A stretch of 64,000 bases of DNA, taken from positions 43,826-107,825 of the forward strand of contig NZ_JASHIK010000018.1 of assembly GCF_030733745.1 (NCBI RefSeq). Reading direction: 5' to 3'. The position numbers were made by a program, and so were the translations under genes. The notes below the pieces were generated by a model. The model was not told the origin of the DNA. It searched no databases and was given only the letters and a program-made list of their open reading frames with translations. The DNA comes from Stappia sp. MMSF_3263 (lineage in GTDB: Bacteria; Pseudomonadota; Alphaproteobacteria; Rhizobiales; Stappiaceae). Numbering within the stretch: position 1 is the stretch's first letter; every line of letters begins with the position of its first letter. This document shows, piece by piece, positions 45,397 to 55,094 of the stretch.

Positions 45397-46356
45397 TCAC
45401 CCCTGCAGCGCGTCCCACATGTCCTTGTCGCGTTGTGCCGTCCAGATGCGCGGCGTGTCGATGCCCTGCGCCTCGTCATAGGCGCGCGCCACGTTGAACG
45501 GCAGGCAGTGCTCGTAGATCGCGTAGGGTGAGAACTTCGGATCGCATGCGGCGCGGGCCGCGTCCCAGGCTTCCTTCAGCGATCCGCCGCGCGTTGCCAC
45601 CTGCGCCACCGGGCGGAAGGTCGAGGTGACGAAATCGGCGGTGGCATCGAGCGCCGCGTTGACCATCTCCTTGCCAATGAGCGCATCGCCCCGGCCCGGC
45701 GCGATGGCGTCGACGTCGAAGCTGCGGATGCGCTCCAGCGTTGCCGGCCAATCGCGGAAATGACCGTCGCCGCAATAGCAGGCGGAGTGGTATTCGACGA
45801 TATCGCCGGTGAACATGACGTTCTCGTCCGGCACGTGGATGACGATGTCACCGGCGGTATGCGCCCGGCCGAGGAACATCAGGTCCACCCGGCGCTTGCC
45901 CAGAAAGACGCTCATTCTGTCGGTGAAGGTGGTGGTCGGCCAGGTCAGCGGGGGGATGTCGGCGACATTGTCGTAGCCCTGGAACAGGCGCGGGAAGCGC
46001 ATGAACTCGGATTCCCGGTCCTCCGCACCGCGTTCGGCCATCATCGAGCGGGCCTTGTCGCTCATGATGATCGTCGGTGCCTCGTAGGCGGCGGCGCCCA
46101 GAACGCGCACGGCGTGGTAATGGGTCAGCACCAGATGGCTGATCGGCTTGTCGGTGACCTCGCGCACTTTCTCGATCACCTTGCCGGCCAGGCGCGGCGT
46201 TGCCTGCGCCTCGACGATCATCACGCTGTCGTCGCCGATGATCACCCCGGTGTTGGGATCGCCCTCTGCGGTGAATGCCCACAGATCCCGGCCCACTTCG
46301 GTGAAGGAGATCTTCTTTTCGGCGAGGTCGCCCTGCGAGGCAAAGGCCTTGGCCAT
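45397..46356 (-). CDS. MBL-fold metallo-hydrolase with altered zinc motif
   Basis: A 319-residue metallo-beta-lactamase-fold protein. The usual HxHxDH motif reads HYHAVR (in LVLTHYHAVRVLGAAA), so the aspartate and third histidine are replaced; later motifs such as GRAHTAGDIVIHVPD and FTGDIVEYHSACY are present. It may bind a single metal or use a different ligand set. It lies between the FAD hydroxylase and a hypothetical gene in the catabolic operon and probably hydrolyses a ring-derived intermediate (inference). Confidence 0.87.
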   Translation of the reverse strand: MAKAFASQGDLAEKKISFTEVGRDLWAFTAEGDPNTGVIIGDDSVMIVEAQATPRLAGKVIEKVREVTDKPISHLVLTHYHAVRVLGAAAYEAPTIIMSDKARSMMAERGAEDRESEFMRFPRLFQGYDNVADIPPLTWPTTTFTDRMSVFLGKRRVDLMFLGRAHTAGDIVIHVPDENVMFTGDIVEYHSACYCGDGHFRDWPATLERIRSFDVDAIAPGRGDALIGKEMVNAALDATADFVTSTFRPVAQVATRGGSLKEAWDAARAACDPKFSPYAIYEHCLPFNVARAYDEAQGIDTPRIWTAQRDKDMWDALQG

Positions 46357-46430
46357 GGTTTCGCTCCTGTCTTGTCGCGCCCCTGCGGGAACGGTTCGTC
46401 CGTTCGCCCTGAAGGTGCGGCGTTTCTCGT

Positions 46431-46973
46431 TTATTGCGCTGCGATCGTGTCGAGTTCGGCCTTCAGCGAGGCGTAGCCGTCAGCGTCCGATCCGGTGAGG
46501 ATGTCGTCGATGACATCGCGTCCGTTTTCCGTCACCACCTCGAAGCGGACTTCCGAAACCTGCCGGAATTCCGGTGCGTCGCCAAAGCAGGCGGTGGAGA
46601 CGAAGCGTGCCGTCACCAGCGTGCGTCCGGCGGCGGTGCGTTCGGGTTTGATGGCGAGCCCCTGCAACGGACAGCCGTCCTGGGCGTTGACGATCACGTC
46701 ATAGCCAAACAGCGATGCGTTCTCGTCATCGCCGGGAGAGGCGGCCGCCGCCCGGTAGCGGGTGACGAAATCCGCGCTGAACAGGCGCGGCAGTCGCTCG
46801 TCGGTGAAGATCTCTTCATAGGGCGTGCCGTCGTCGGCCCAGTTGTCCTCGGTCACCTTCATCACCTCGGCCACCGGATCGACGGGGTCGGCAAGAGCGG
46901 ACGGTACGCCGGTCATGGCCGCTGCGGCCAGCAGCAGCGCGAAACGGATCGGGCCTGGCTGGTGCCTAGTCAT
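46431..46973 (-). CDS. Hypothetical exported protein
   Basis: 180 residues with a signal peptide (IRFALLLAAAAMTGVPSALA). The mature protein has two cysteines (DGCPLQG and TACFGD), likely a disulfide, and no family that I recognise; the general pattern of a DUF3828-like secreted protein is possible. Its start overlaps the end of the fumarylacetoacetase-like gene by 8 bp, so it is translated from the same operon, which is odd for a periplasmic protein in a catabolic cluster. Confidence 0.7.
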   Translation of the reverse strand: MTRHQPGPIRFALLLAAAAMTGVPSALADPVDPVAEVMKVTEDNWADDGTPYEEIFTDERLPRLFSADFVTRYRAAAASPGDDENASLFGYDVIVNAQDGCPLQGLAIKPERTAAGRTLVTARFVSTACFGDAPEFRQVSEVRFEVVTENGRDVIDDILTGSDADGYASLKAELDTIAAQ

Positions 46974-47976
46974 GCTTTTCGACCACCTGCTCGATCGCGC
47001 CGAAGATCGAATGCCCGGACGCATCGAGCATCTCGATCCGCACCGTGTCGCCGAAGCGCATGAAGGGCGTCTTCGCCGCGCCGGTCTCGATCGTTTCGAT
47101 CATGCGGATCTCGGCGATGCAGGAGTAGCCGACCCCGCCCTCGGCGACCGGCTTGCCCGGTCCGCCGTCGAGCTTGTTGGAGACCGTGCCAGAGCCGATG
47201 ATCGTTCCGGCGCCAAGTGGCCGCGTCTTCGCCGCATGGGCGATGAGTGTGGGGAAGTCGAAGGTCATGTCGATGCCGGCATTGGCGCGGCCAAAGGGCG
47301 CGCCGTTGAGATCGACATGGAGCGGCAGATGAAGCTTGCCGCCATCCCAGGCGGTTCCCAGTTCGTCCGGCGTCACCGTCACCGGCGAGAAGGCGGAGGA
47401 GGGTTTCGACTGGAAGAAGCCGAAACCCTTGCCGAGTTCGGCCGGGATCAACCCGCGCAGCGAGACATCGTTGACCAGCATGACGAGCCGGATCGCGGCC
47501 GCCGCTTCCTCGCGGCTCGCCCTCATCGGCACGTCGCCGGTGACGACGGCGATCTCGCCCTCCATGTCGATGCCATAGGCCTCGTCCGCCATGCGGATCG
47601 GGTCGCGCGGGGCGAGAAAGCTGTCGGAACCGCCCTGATACATCAGCGGGTCGGTCCAGAAGCTTGCCGGCATCTCGGCGCCGCGCGCCTTGCGTACCAG
47701 CTCCACGTGATTGACGTAGGCCGAGCCGTCCGCCCACTGGTAGGCGCGCGGCAGCGGCGACAGCGCATCGTGCTCATGGAAGCGCAAGGACGGCACCGCG
47801 TCGTGCTCGAGGCTCTCGGCAAGTGTTGCGAGTTTCGGCTGGACGTTGCTCCAGTCGTCGAGTGCCGCCTGCAGGGTCGGCGCAATGTGACCGGCCTCGG
47901 TGCAGCGGGTGAGCGCGCGGTTGACGAGGACGAGCTTGCCGTCGCGGCTGCCGTCACGAAGTGTTGCGAGTTTCAT
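46966..47976 (-). CDS. Fumarylacetoacetate hydrolase family protein
   Basis: 336 residues of the FAH fold, expected to cleave fumarylacetoacetate (or maleylacetoacetate) to acetoacetate and fumarate as the last step of homogentisate degradation. Landmarks are PLMYQGGSDSFLAP, GIDMEGEIAVVTGDVP, with the metal-binding acidic residues, and GAGTIIGSGTVSN. It starts 5 bp after hmgA ends. The length and the YQGGSD signature are those of the short bacterial FahA form. Confidence 0.9.
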   Translation of the reverse strand: MKLATLRDGSRDGKLVLVNRALTRCTEAGHIAPTLQAALDDWSNVQPKLATLAESLEHDAVPSLRFHEHDALSPLPRAYQWADGSAYVNHVELVRKARGAEMPASFWTDPLMYQGGSDSFLAPRDPIRMADEAYGIDMEGEIAVVTGDVPMRASREEAAAAIRLVMLVNDVSLRGLIPAELGKGFGFFQSKPSSAFSPVTVTPDELGTAWDGGKLHLPLHVDLNGAPFGRANAGIDMTFDFPTLIAHAAKTRPLGAGTIIGSGTVSNKLDGGPGKPVAEGGVGYSCIAEIRMIETIETGAAKTPFMRFGDTVRIEMLDASGHSIFGAIEQVVEKHD

Positions 47977-47981
47977 TGCAC

Positions 47982-49295
47982 CTAGTCCCAGTTGCCGTCG
48001 ATCGTGCCGTCGAAGCGCTTCTTCAGCTCCGCCCAGCAGTCGAGGTAAGTGTCCTGAAGGGTATCGAGGTCGGCAGCGTAGCGGGTCAGGTGCTGCGGGA
48101 AGCGCGTCTCGAACATGAAGGCCATCGTGCCGGTCAGTTTCTCCGGCTTCAGCTCGCTGGTCGAGGCCTTCTCGAAACCGGTCGCATCAGGCCCGTGCGG
48201 CAGCATCATGTTGTGCAGGCTCATGCCGCCGGGCACGAAACCCTCCTCCTTGGCATCGTAGCGGCCGTAGATCAGGCCCATGAACTCCGACATGATGTTG
48301 CGGTGATACCAGGGCGGGCGGAACGAGTGCTCGGCCACCATCCAGCGCTCGGGGAAGATGACGAAGTCGATATTGGCCGTCCCCTCCTCGCCCGAGGGTG
48401 CGGTCAGGACCGTGAAGATCGACGGGTCGGGATGGTCGAACAGGATCGCGCCAACCGGGGAATAGGTGGTCAGGTCGTATTTGTAGGGCGCGTAGTTGCC
48501 GTGCCAGGCGACCACGTCGAGCGGCGAGGCCTCGAGCTGCGTTTCGTGGAAGCCGCCGCACCACTTGACCACGAGGCGGCAGGGGCCCTCCTTGTCCTCG
48601 TACCAGGCGACCGGCGTCTTGAAGTCGCGCGGATTGGCAAGGCAGTTGGCGCCGATCGGGCCGCGATCCGGCAGGGTGAACTTGGCGCCGTAATTCTCGC
48701 AGACATAGCCGCGCGCCGTCTCATCGAGCAGGGTGACGCGGAAGATCATGCCGCGCGGGATCACGCAGATCTCCTTCGGCACGACATCCATCACGCCGAG
48801 CTCCGTCGCGACCCGGATGCCGCCGTCCTGCGGCACGATCAGCAACTCGCCGTCGGCATTGAAGAAATACTCGTCGAGCATGTCGGCATTGGCGACATAG
48901 ACATGTGTCGCCATGCCCGTCTGGGTGTGGACGTCGCCAGCGGTCGTCATCGTCCGCATGCCGGCAAGGAAGCTGGTGGGCTCGGCCGGCACCGGCACCG
49001 GGTCCCAGCGCAACTGGCCGAGCGGCAGCGTGTGGTCGCCGATATTCGGCGCGCTCTTCCAATGCGGCAGGGAAAGCCCGGAGAAGCGGCCTGAATGCTT
49101 GACCGAAGGCCGGATACGGTAGAGCCAGGAGCGCTCGTTGGTGCCTCGCGGTGCGGTGAAGGGCGACCCGGACAGCTGCTCGGCATAGAGCCCGTAGGGC
49201 GCGCGCTGCGGCGAGTTTTGCCCTTGCGGCAGGGCTCCGGGCAGCGCTTCCGTCTCGAAATCATTGCCGAAGCCCGGCATGTAGGAAAACGTCAC
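47982..49295 (-). CDS. hmgA: Homogentisate 1,2-dioxygenase HmgA
   Basis: Fe(II) enzyme opening homogentisate to maleylacetoacetate. The 437 residues include [37 protein letters not shown], and the iron and substrate region [18 protein letters not shown] and [15 protein letters not shown]. The start is a GTG at 49295, preceded at 7 bp by GGAGGG; the open frame further upstream crosses the marR promoter. First gene of a seven-gene minus-strand operon reaching to 42784. Confidence 0.97.
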   Translation of the reverse strand: MTFSYMPGFGNDFETEALPGALPQGQNSPQRAPYGLYAEQLSGSPFTAPRGTNERSWLYRIRPSVKHSGRFSGLSLPHWKSAPNIGDHTLPLGQLRWDPVPVPAEPTSFLAGMRTMTTAGDVHTQTGMATHVYVANADMLDEYFFNADGELLIVPQDGGIRVATELGVMDVVPKEICVIPRGMIFRVTLLDETARGYVCENYGAKFTLPDRGPIGANCLANPRDFKTPVAWYEDKEGPCRLVVKWCGGFHETQLEASPLDVVAWHGNYAPYKYDLTTYSPVGAILFDHPDPSIFTVLTAPSGEEGTANIDFVIFPERWMVAEHSFRPPWYHRNIMSEFMGLIYGRYDAKEEGFVPGGMSLHNMMLPHGPDATGFEKASTSELKPEKLTGTMAFMFETRFPQHLTRYAADLDTLQDTYLDCWAELKKRFDGTIDGNWD

Positions 49296-49326
49296 GTCCG
49301 ATCCCTCCTGATCCAGACAGTCGATA

Positions 49327-49340
49327 GTTGCATGTGTAAC
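49327..49340. promoter_or_regulatory. Possible MarR operator between hmgA and marR
   Basis: GTTGCATGTGTAAC has symmetric half-sites (GTT-n-CA-nn-TG-n-AAC) and lies in the 108-bp divergent region. MarR proteins bind palindromes of this size, and control of hmgA by a MarR/HmgR-type protein is plausible from context. Confidence 0.5.
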
Positions 49341-49403
49341 TGTTTTGTCCGAAACTATCAACGTGTCAATCTTCGCGATAGCCGATATCGACCGAGGTCC
49401 CGG

Positions 49404-49862
49404 ATGAAAGCTTCGCTGCCGCTGGAGGAGTTCCTGCCCTACCGGCTGGTGCGCGCCTCCGAGCTCGTCAGCCGCCGTTTCGCCGCGCGCTACCAGGCGG
49501 CCTACGGCATCAGCCGGCCGGAATGGCGCACCTTCGCCATTCTCGGCCAGCTCGGTCACACGACGGCAACGGAGATCGGCCGCCGTTCGACCATGCACAA
49601 GACCAAGGTGAGCCGGGCGGTGGCGGCGCTGGAAAAGCGCGGCTGGCTGTCACGCCGGGCGGATGCCGCCGACCGGCGCATCGAACATCTGGAGCTGACG
49701 GCGTCGGGAGCCGCGGTCTATGCGGAGCTTGCCGCCATGGCGCGCGATTTCCAGGCGGCCCTGCGCGAGGAGATCGGCGAGGTGGCCGCCGCCGCCCTGG
49801 AGGCCGGCCTGGCCGCGGTGGAGGCGCGCTACACCTCCTGCGAGGCGCCCGAGGAGGACTGA
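49404..49862 (+). CDS. MarR-family regulator, probable control of the homogentisate operon
   Basis: A 152-residue MarR protein: [21 protein letters not shown] opening, [15 protein letters not shown], winged helix [23 protein letters not shown] and wing [16 protein letters not shown]. Divergent from hmgA, so likely its repressor with an aromatic ligand as inducer (inference). It converges with polA. Confidence 0.9.
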   Translation: MKASLPLEEFLPYRLVRASELVSRRFAARYQAAYGISRPEWRTFAILGQLGHTTATEIGRRSTMHKTKVSRAVAALEKRGWLSRRADAADRRIEHLELTASGAAVYAELAAMARDFQAALREEIGEVAAAALEAGLAAVEARYTSCEAPEED

Positions 49863-49892
49863 CCTGCCGGAACGGGCCGGTTCACCCTGTCC

Positions 49893-52800
49893 TCAATGCG
49901 CCTCGTCCCAGTTGTCGGCGGCGCGCGCGTCCACATGGAGGGGCACCGTAAGCTGCACCGCCGGTTCCGCCGCGCCTTCCATCACCTCGCGCACCAGGGC
50001 GATCGTTGCATCGATCTCGCCCTCCGGCACCTCGAAGATCAACTCGTCATGCACCTGCAGCAGCATACGCGCGGCAAGCTTCGAGGCGTTGAGCCGGTCT
50101 TCCATGCGGATCATCGCCCGGCGCAGGATGTCGGCGGCCGAACCCTGGATCGGCGCGTTGATCGCGGCCCGCTCGTAGAAGGCGCGGTGGTTCGGGTTCG
50201 ACGTGTTGACTTCCGGGTAATGGGCGTGCCGGCCGAAGATCGTCGTCACGTAACCATTGGCATGGACGAATTTCTTCGTCTCTTCCATGTAGTCGCGAAT
50301 GCCCGGGAAGCGCTTGAAATAGGTGGAGATATATTCGGCCGCCTCGCCGCGCGGAATGCTCAGCTGAGCCGCCAGGCCGAAGGCCGAGATGCCGTAGATG
50401 ATGCCGAAATTGATCGCCTTGGCGCGCCGCCGCACCATCGGGTCCATGCCTTCGATCGGCACGCCGAACATTTCGGACGCGGTCATCGCGTGAATGTCGA
50501 GCCCCTCGGCGAAAGCCTGCTTCAGCTGGCCGATATCGGCCATGTGGGCCAGCACCCTGAGCTCGATCTGGCTGTAGTCGGCCGACACCAGCTTGTGGCC
50601 CTTCTCGGCGATGAAGGCCTTGCGGATCTTGCGGCCCGCCTCGGTGCGCACGGGAATGTTCTGCAGGTTCGGCTCGGACGAGGACAGCCGCCCGGTCGTC
50701 GTCGCCGCCAGCGCATAGGACGTGTGCACCCGCTTCGTCTCAGGGTTCACATAGCCCGGCAGCGCGTCGGAATAAGTGGACTTCAGCTTGGCGAGCTGGC
50801 GCCAGTCGACGATCCGCGCCGGCAGGTCGTGGCCTTCGGCGGCGAGGTCGTCGAGCACCGAGACCGAGGTCGACCAGGCGCCGGTCTTGGTCTTCTTGCC
50901 GCCGGGCAGGCCCATCTTGCCGAACAGGATGTCGCCGAGCTGTTTCGGCGAGCCGATGTTGAAGCTCTCGCCGGCCAGTTCGTGGATCTCGCTTTCCAGT
51001 GCCGCCATGCCCTGCGCGAAGTCGCCTGAAAGCCGCGACAGCATCTGCCGGTCGATGGAGATGCCGCGCATTTCCATGCGCGCCAGCACCGGCACCATCG
51101 GCCGTTCCAGCCGCTCGTAGACGGTGGCCTTGCGCTCCGCCGCGAGCCGGGGCTTGAGCACCTGCCACAGGCGCAGCGTCACATCCGCGTCCTCCGCCGC
51201 ATAGGCACTGGCCTTGTCGATCGGCACCTTGTCGAAGGTGATCATCGACTTGCCGGACCCGGCCACCTCCTTGAAGGGGATCGGCGTGTGGCCGAGCCAG
51301 CGCTCGGCAAGCGCGTCCATGCCGTTGCCGCCCTTGCCGGCGTCGAGCGTGTAGGACAGCAGCATCGTGTCGTCGAACGGGGCGACCTCGATGTCGTGGC
51401 GTTTCAGCACCAGCCAGTCGTATTTGAGGTTCTGCGCGATCTTGAGGACGCCGGGATCCTCCAGCAGTGGCTTCAGGATGGCCATCGCCTCGGCGCGCGG
51501 GATCTGCCCCTCGACGAGATCGCCGCCGCCAAGCAGATCGCCCTCGCCGTCCACATGGGCGAGCGGGATGTAGCAGGCCTTGCCGGGGGCGGTCGCCAGC
51601 GACACGCCGACCAGTTCGGCCTGCATCGCATCGAGCGAGGTCGTCTCCGTGTCGACCGCCACGTGGCCGGCTTCCCGAGCCTCCGCCACCCAGGCCTTCA
51701 GCCGCTCGACATCGCGCACGGTTTCATAGGTCGAGGCATCGATTGGCACGGCTGTAGCGGTCGTCGCTGCTGCGGCTGCAACGGCCTCCGCCGTCCACCC
51801 GCCGCTGCCCGCCGGTGTTGCCGTTGTGGCGGGAGACGAGGCCGGGGTGGCTGTTGTCGCGCCGCTTGCACCAGTTGCTGCACCGCCTGCCGTCGGCGCG
51901 CCCGCCATCATCCGGCCCTTGCCGTCCGGTTCGTGCCATCCGCGAATGGTGAGCGCCGCCGGTTCGACGGTGTCCGCATCGGTTCCGGTCGTCTCCGCGA
52001 TGCGCCGGGTCAGTGTCGTGAATTCCATCGCCTTGAGGAAGGCAAGCGTCCGCGATCCGTCCAGCTCGGTGACGGCCAGCGCCTGCGCCGGCAGTTCGAC
52101 CGGCACGTCGTCCTTCAGCGTCACCAGTTTCCTGGAAACGCGCGCCTGGTCGGCGAAGGCGATGAGGTTCTCCCGGCGCTTGGTCTGCTTGATCGTGTCG
52201 GCCTTGGCAAGCAGGGCCTCCAGGTCGCCGAATTCGTTGATCAGGAGCGCTGCTGTCTTCAGGCCGATGCCCGGCACGCCGGGAACGTTGTCGACGCTGT
52301 CGCCGGCCAGTGACTGCACCTCGATCACCTTGTCCGGACCGACGCCGAATTTCTCGAACACCTCGTCCACGCCGAAGACCTTGTTCTTCATCGTGTCGAT
52401 CATGCCGACGCGCGGCCCGATCAGCTGCATCAGGTCCTTGTCGCCGGACACGATGGTGACCCTTGCGCCGTCCGCCGCAGCTGATCTCGCATAGGTGGCG
52501 ATCAGGTCGTCGGCCTCGAAGCCTTCCTGCTCGATGCAATGCACGCAAAAGGCCCGCGTAGCCTCGCGGATCAGGCCGAATTGCGGGATCAGGTCCTCCG
52601 GCGGCTCGGGGCGCTGGGCCTTGTATTCGGGATAGATCTCGTTTCGGAACGTCTTCGCCGAATGGTCGAAGATCACCGCCATGTGGGTCGGTTCGTCGCC
52701 CTTTTCCGGCGTCAGCCCCTCCTGCAGCAGCTTCCACAGCATGTTGCAGAAGCCCGACACGGCGCCGACCGGCAGCCCGTCCGACTTGCGCGTGAGCGGT

Positions 52801-52898
52801 GGCAGCGCGTGATAGGCGCGGAAGATGAAGGTGGAACCGTCGACCAGGATGAGATGATCGTCGGCGGCGAGGGCGGCGGAGGGAGCATCGTTCGACAT
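49893..52898 (-). CDS. polA: DNA polymerase I
   Basis: A 1001-residue Pol I with 5'-3' exonuclease (GDKDLMQLI, GDSVDNVPGVPGIGLKTA), a 3'-5' exonuclease domain (VAVDTETTSLDAM, NLKYDWLVLKRH) and a polymerase domain (SADYSQIELRVLAHM, RRRAKAINFGIIYGIS, LLQVHDELIFEVP). Between the two exonuclease domains is a linker of about 60 residues very rich in Ala, Thr, Gly and Pro. The open frame continues 62 codons upstream but the ATG at 52898 is the first conserved start. Confidence 0.96.
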   Translation of the reverse strand: MSNDAPSAALAADDHLILVDGSTFIFRAYHALPPLTRKSDGLPVGAVSGFCNMLWKLLQEGLTPEKGDEPTHMAVIFDHSAKTFRNEIYPEYKAQRPEPPEDLIPQFGLIREATRAFCVHCIEQEGFEADDLIATYARSAAADGARVTIVSGDKDLMQLIGPRVGMIDTMKNKVFGVDEVFEKFGVGPDKVIEVQSLAGDSVDNVPGVPGIGLKTAALLINEFGDLEALLAKADTIKQTKRRENLIAFADQARVSRKLVTLKDDVPVELPAQALAVTELDGSRTLAFLKAMEFTTLTRRIAETTGTDADTVEPAALTIRGWHEPDGKGRMMAGAPTAGGAATGASGATTATPASSPATTATPAGSGGWTAEAVAAAAATTATAVPIDASTYETVRDVERLKAWVAEAREAGHVAVDTETTSLDAMQAELVGVSLATAPGKACYIPLAHVDGEGDLLGGGDLVEGQIPRAEAMAILKPLLEDPGVLKIAQNLKYDWLVLKRHDIEVAPFDDTMLLSYTLDAGKGGNGMDALAERWLGHTPIPFKEVAGSGKSMITFDKVPIDKASAYAAEDADVTLRLWQVLKPRLAAERKATVYERLERPMVPVLARMEMRGISIDRQMLSRLSGDFAQGMAALESEIHELAGESFNIGSPKQLGDILFGKMGLPGGKKTKTGAWSTSVSVLDDLAAEGHDLPARIVDWRQLAKLKSTYSDALPGYVNPETKRVHTSYALAATTTGRLSSSEPNLQNIPVRTEAGRKIRKAFIAEKGHKLVSADYSQIELRVLAHMADIGQLKQAFAEGLDIHAMTASEMFGVPIEGMDPMVRRRAKAINFGIIYGISAFGLAAQLSIPRGEAAEYISTYFKRFPGIRDYMEETKKFVHANGYVTTIFGRHAHYPEVNTSNPNHRAFYERAAINAPIQGSAADILRRAMIRMEDRLNASKLAARMLLQVHDELIFEVPEGEIDATIALVREVMEGAAEPAVQLTVPLHVDARAADNWDEAH

Positions 52899-52995
52899 GG
52901 CGCGGATCATGCCCGCGATGCGCGTGCGAGAAAAGCCCGCTTGTCGCTTCCGGACCGCTTTATGGACCCCTTTGTAGGCTTCCTGGGGTTTCGTC

Positions 52996-54096
52996 TTACT
53001 CCGCCGCCTGCGGCACCGGTCGGCGCGGTGTCTCCGCTTCCAGCCGTGCCCAGGCGGGCCGCCGGAACAGGAACCAGCCGACATCGAAGCGGGTGATCAG
53101 CCAGAGCAGCACCAGCGGGGTGATGACGCCGGCCGCGGTGACGATCGCCGAGACCGTTCCCACATCGCCGATCACGCCGGTCTTCAGCAGGATGATGCGG
53201 GTCGCCGCCATCGGGAAGAAAAAAGCCAGATAGATGACGATCGAATGCGTCCCGCAATAGGCCAGCCACCCGGCGATCCCGGCCCGGGTCAGCAGCGCGG
53301 AGACGATGATGACGGCCAGCGCGCCGGCTGTGCCGAGCATCAGGCTGACGACCGGCAGGTCGGCGAACCCGGAAAAAACCAGGACCCCGTTGACCGCGGC
53401 CCAGGCGGCAAGGCCGAGAACGCCGATCATCGCATGAGCCCGCGCCCAGGCGGCGATGGCGAAGGCGCGCGTCGCGAACACGTAGCCGGCGTGGAAATAG
53501 ACGTAGCGCGAGCAGAACTCGTCGATCAGCACCGAACCGGTCGAGACGGGCAGGATCTGCAGCAGCGCAGCGCCGGCAAGCACCGCCTGCCACGGCACGC
53601 CGCGATCATGCAGGAACTTGGTGATCACGAACATCACCGGCAGCATGTAGATGAACCACAGCGTGCCGAACGGCTGCACATAGGCAAGCAGGTACTGGCC
53701 CGCGACCCCGGCCCAGCCGATCTCGCCAGCCATCGACGGCGCCTTGACCGCGAACTGGATGGTCAGCCAGAGCACGTAGAAATAGGCAAAGTGGACCAGC
53801 TTGCGATCGAGATAGGTCCGCCACGGCCGGTCGATCACAAGTGCCAGGAAGAGGCCGGAGATCATGAAGAAGTCGGGCATGCGGAACGGCCGGGCGAATT
53901 CGACCACAAGACCGAGCCATCCCTCTTCACCGGCTGCGTTCTGCACGCCGAGCGTGGAATGCATCATCACCACGAAGATGATGCAAAGGCCCTTGGCCGC
54001 GTCGACCCAGTCGACCCGCCCCGGCCGTGGCGTTGCCGTGCCGTCGGCCGTCATGCCCTGCCGGGGATCCCTCGCCTGCGCGCCAGCCGTGCCCAT
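52996..54096 (-). CDS. Acyltransferase 3 family membrane protein
   Basis: A 366-residue integral membrane O-acyltransferase with about 10 hydrophobic helices. The opening RVDWVDAAKGLCIIFVVMMHS carries the catalytic-type histidine after helix 1; MPDFFMISGLFLALVIDRPW and GTLWFIYMLPVMFVI follow the family pattern. These enzymes acylate surface polysaccharides or glucans; the substrate is unknown. The chosen ATG at 54096 has GGGAG 9 bp upstream; an ATG at 54054 is possible. Confidence 0.85.
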   Translation of the reverse strand: MGTAGAQARDPRQGMTADGTATPRPGRVDWVDAAKGLCIIFVVMMHSTLGVQNAAGEEGWLGLVVEFARPFRMPDFFMISGLFLALVIDRPWRTYLDRKLVHFAYFYVLWLTIQFAVKAPSMAGEIGWAGVAGQYLLAYVQPFGTLWFIYMLPVMFVITKFLHDRGVPWQAVLAGAALLQILPVSTGSVLIDEFCSRYVYFHAGYVFATRAFAIAAWARAHAMIGVLGLAAWAAVNGVLVFSGFADLPVVSLMLGTAGALAVIIVSALLTRAGIAGWLAYCGTHSIVIYLAFFFPMAATRIILLKTGVIGDVGTVSAIVTAAGVITPLVLLWLITRFDVGWFLFRRPAWARLEAETPRRPVPQAAE

Positions 54097-54214
54097 CTTC
54101 CGTGCTCCCTTCCCGCGTCGGAAGGCGGTAGCATGCAGCCGGAGGGTGTAATTGGTGTTAACCGGCTGCCCGAACACGGGAATGTGTGAAACAAATCACC
54201 GCCGTTGCGGTTGC

Positions 54215-54769
54215 CTAACGGCCGGTCTCTCCGGGGCGTCCGGGTCCGTCGTTCGAGCCGCGCCCGTCGGTCAGGCGGCCGCCATTGTTCCAGGGCGTCT
54301 CGCCATTGCCGCCGCGCTCGCCCGGTGCGACGTCGGACCAGGCCTCCGGGTCCAGGTCGACGACGCCATCGCCGCGCCGTGGTCCCTGTCCGCCGGGACG
54401 GACCACGGTGACGCGCGCGTTGCGCACCACGGCCCGGGCGATCACGGCGCGCAGCGGCGGAATGAAGAGCGCGATGCCGACAGCATCCGTGACGAAACCG
54501 GGGACGAGCAGCAAGAAGCTCGCGACGACGATCAGCGCGCCCTGGACGATGTCCTCGCCTGGCACCTCGCCGCGGTCCATCTCGGTGCGCATGCGGGTCA
54601 GCAGCGACAGGCCCTGCATCCGCAACATGACGGTGCCGGCGAGCGCTGTCAGCACCGTCAGCAGGATCGTCGGCACGGCGCCGATTTCGGAGCCGACCTC
54701 GACGAAGACGGCGATCTCGATCAGCGGCAGGCCGATCAGGGTGAGGAGGAGGATCAGTCCTAGGGGCAT
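54215..54769 (-). CDS. fxsA: FxsA family membrane protein
   Basis: 184 residues with the FxsA pattern: MPLGLILLLTLIGLPLIEIAVFVEV, GAVPTILLTVLTALAGTVMLRMQG and LIVVASFLLLVPGFVTDAVGIAL, followed by an acidic, glycine-rich tail. In E. coli FxsA is a membrane protein linked to phage T7 exclusion; its cell function is unknown. It is divergent from timA. In related genomes secB lies between dnaQ and fxsA; secB is not seen in this window. Confidence 0.88.
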   Translation of the reverse strand: MPLGLILLLTLIGLPLIEIAVFVEVGSEIGAVPTILLTVLTALAGTVMLRMQGLSLLTRMRTEMDRGEVPGEDIVQGALIVVASFLLLVPGFVTDAVGIALFIPPLRAVIARAVVRNARVTVVRPGGQGPRRGDGVVDLDPEAWSDVAPGERGGNGETPWNNGGRLTDGRGSNDGPGRPGETGR

Positions 54770-55094
54770 GGCGTGTGTTCGGAACCGGGTCTGGCGATTG
54801 ACATGTCGCGCCGGTCCGGCCCTGAAGGAGCCGAAAACCGTGCGGTTGCGACCCTTCAGGTAGGAAACAATTGACCCGAATGCGAGCAATATGTGTGATC
54901 GGGAGGCGAAAACCACGCCGGACACTTGTGCTCAAGGCTGGATGTTGGTTCAAGGGGGCTTACATAAAGCTACCATGGGCAGTTCCGTGGCAGTGCTGTG
55001 GACGCGGATCGGCCAGCCGCGCCGTGGCACGGCATCGCCATGCGGTCCGAGCGGACTGCCCACTACTTAACCGGCCGGATGCGAAACGAGTCAT
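54770..55094. other. fxsA-timA divergent intergenic region
   Basis: About 325 bp holding both promoters; no gene is supported. The open frame upstream of fxsA (to 54925) has no conserved content. Confidence 0.35.
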
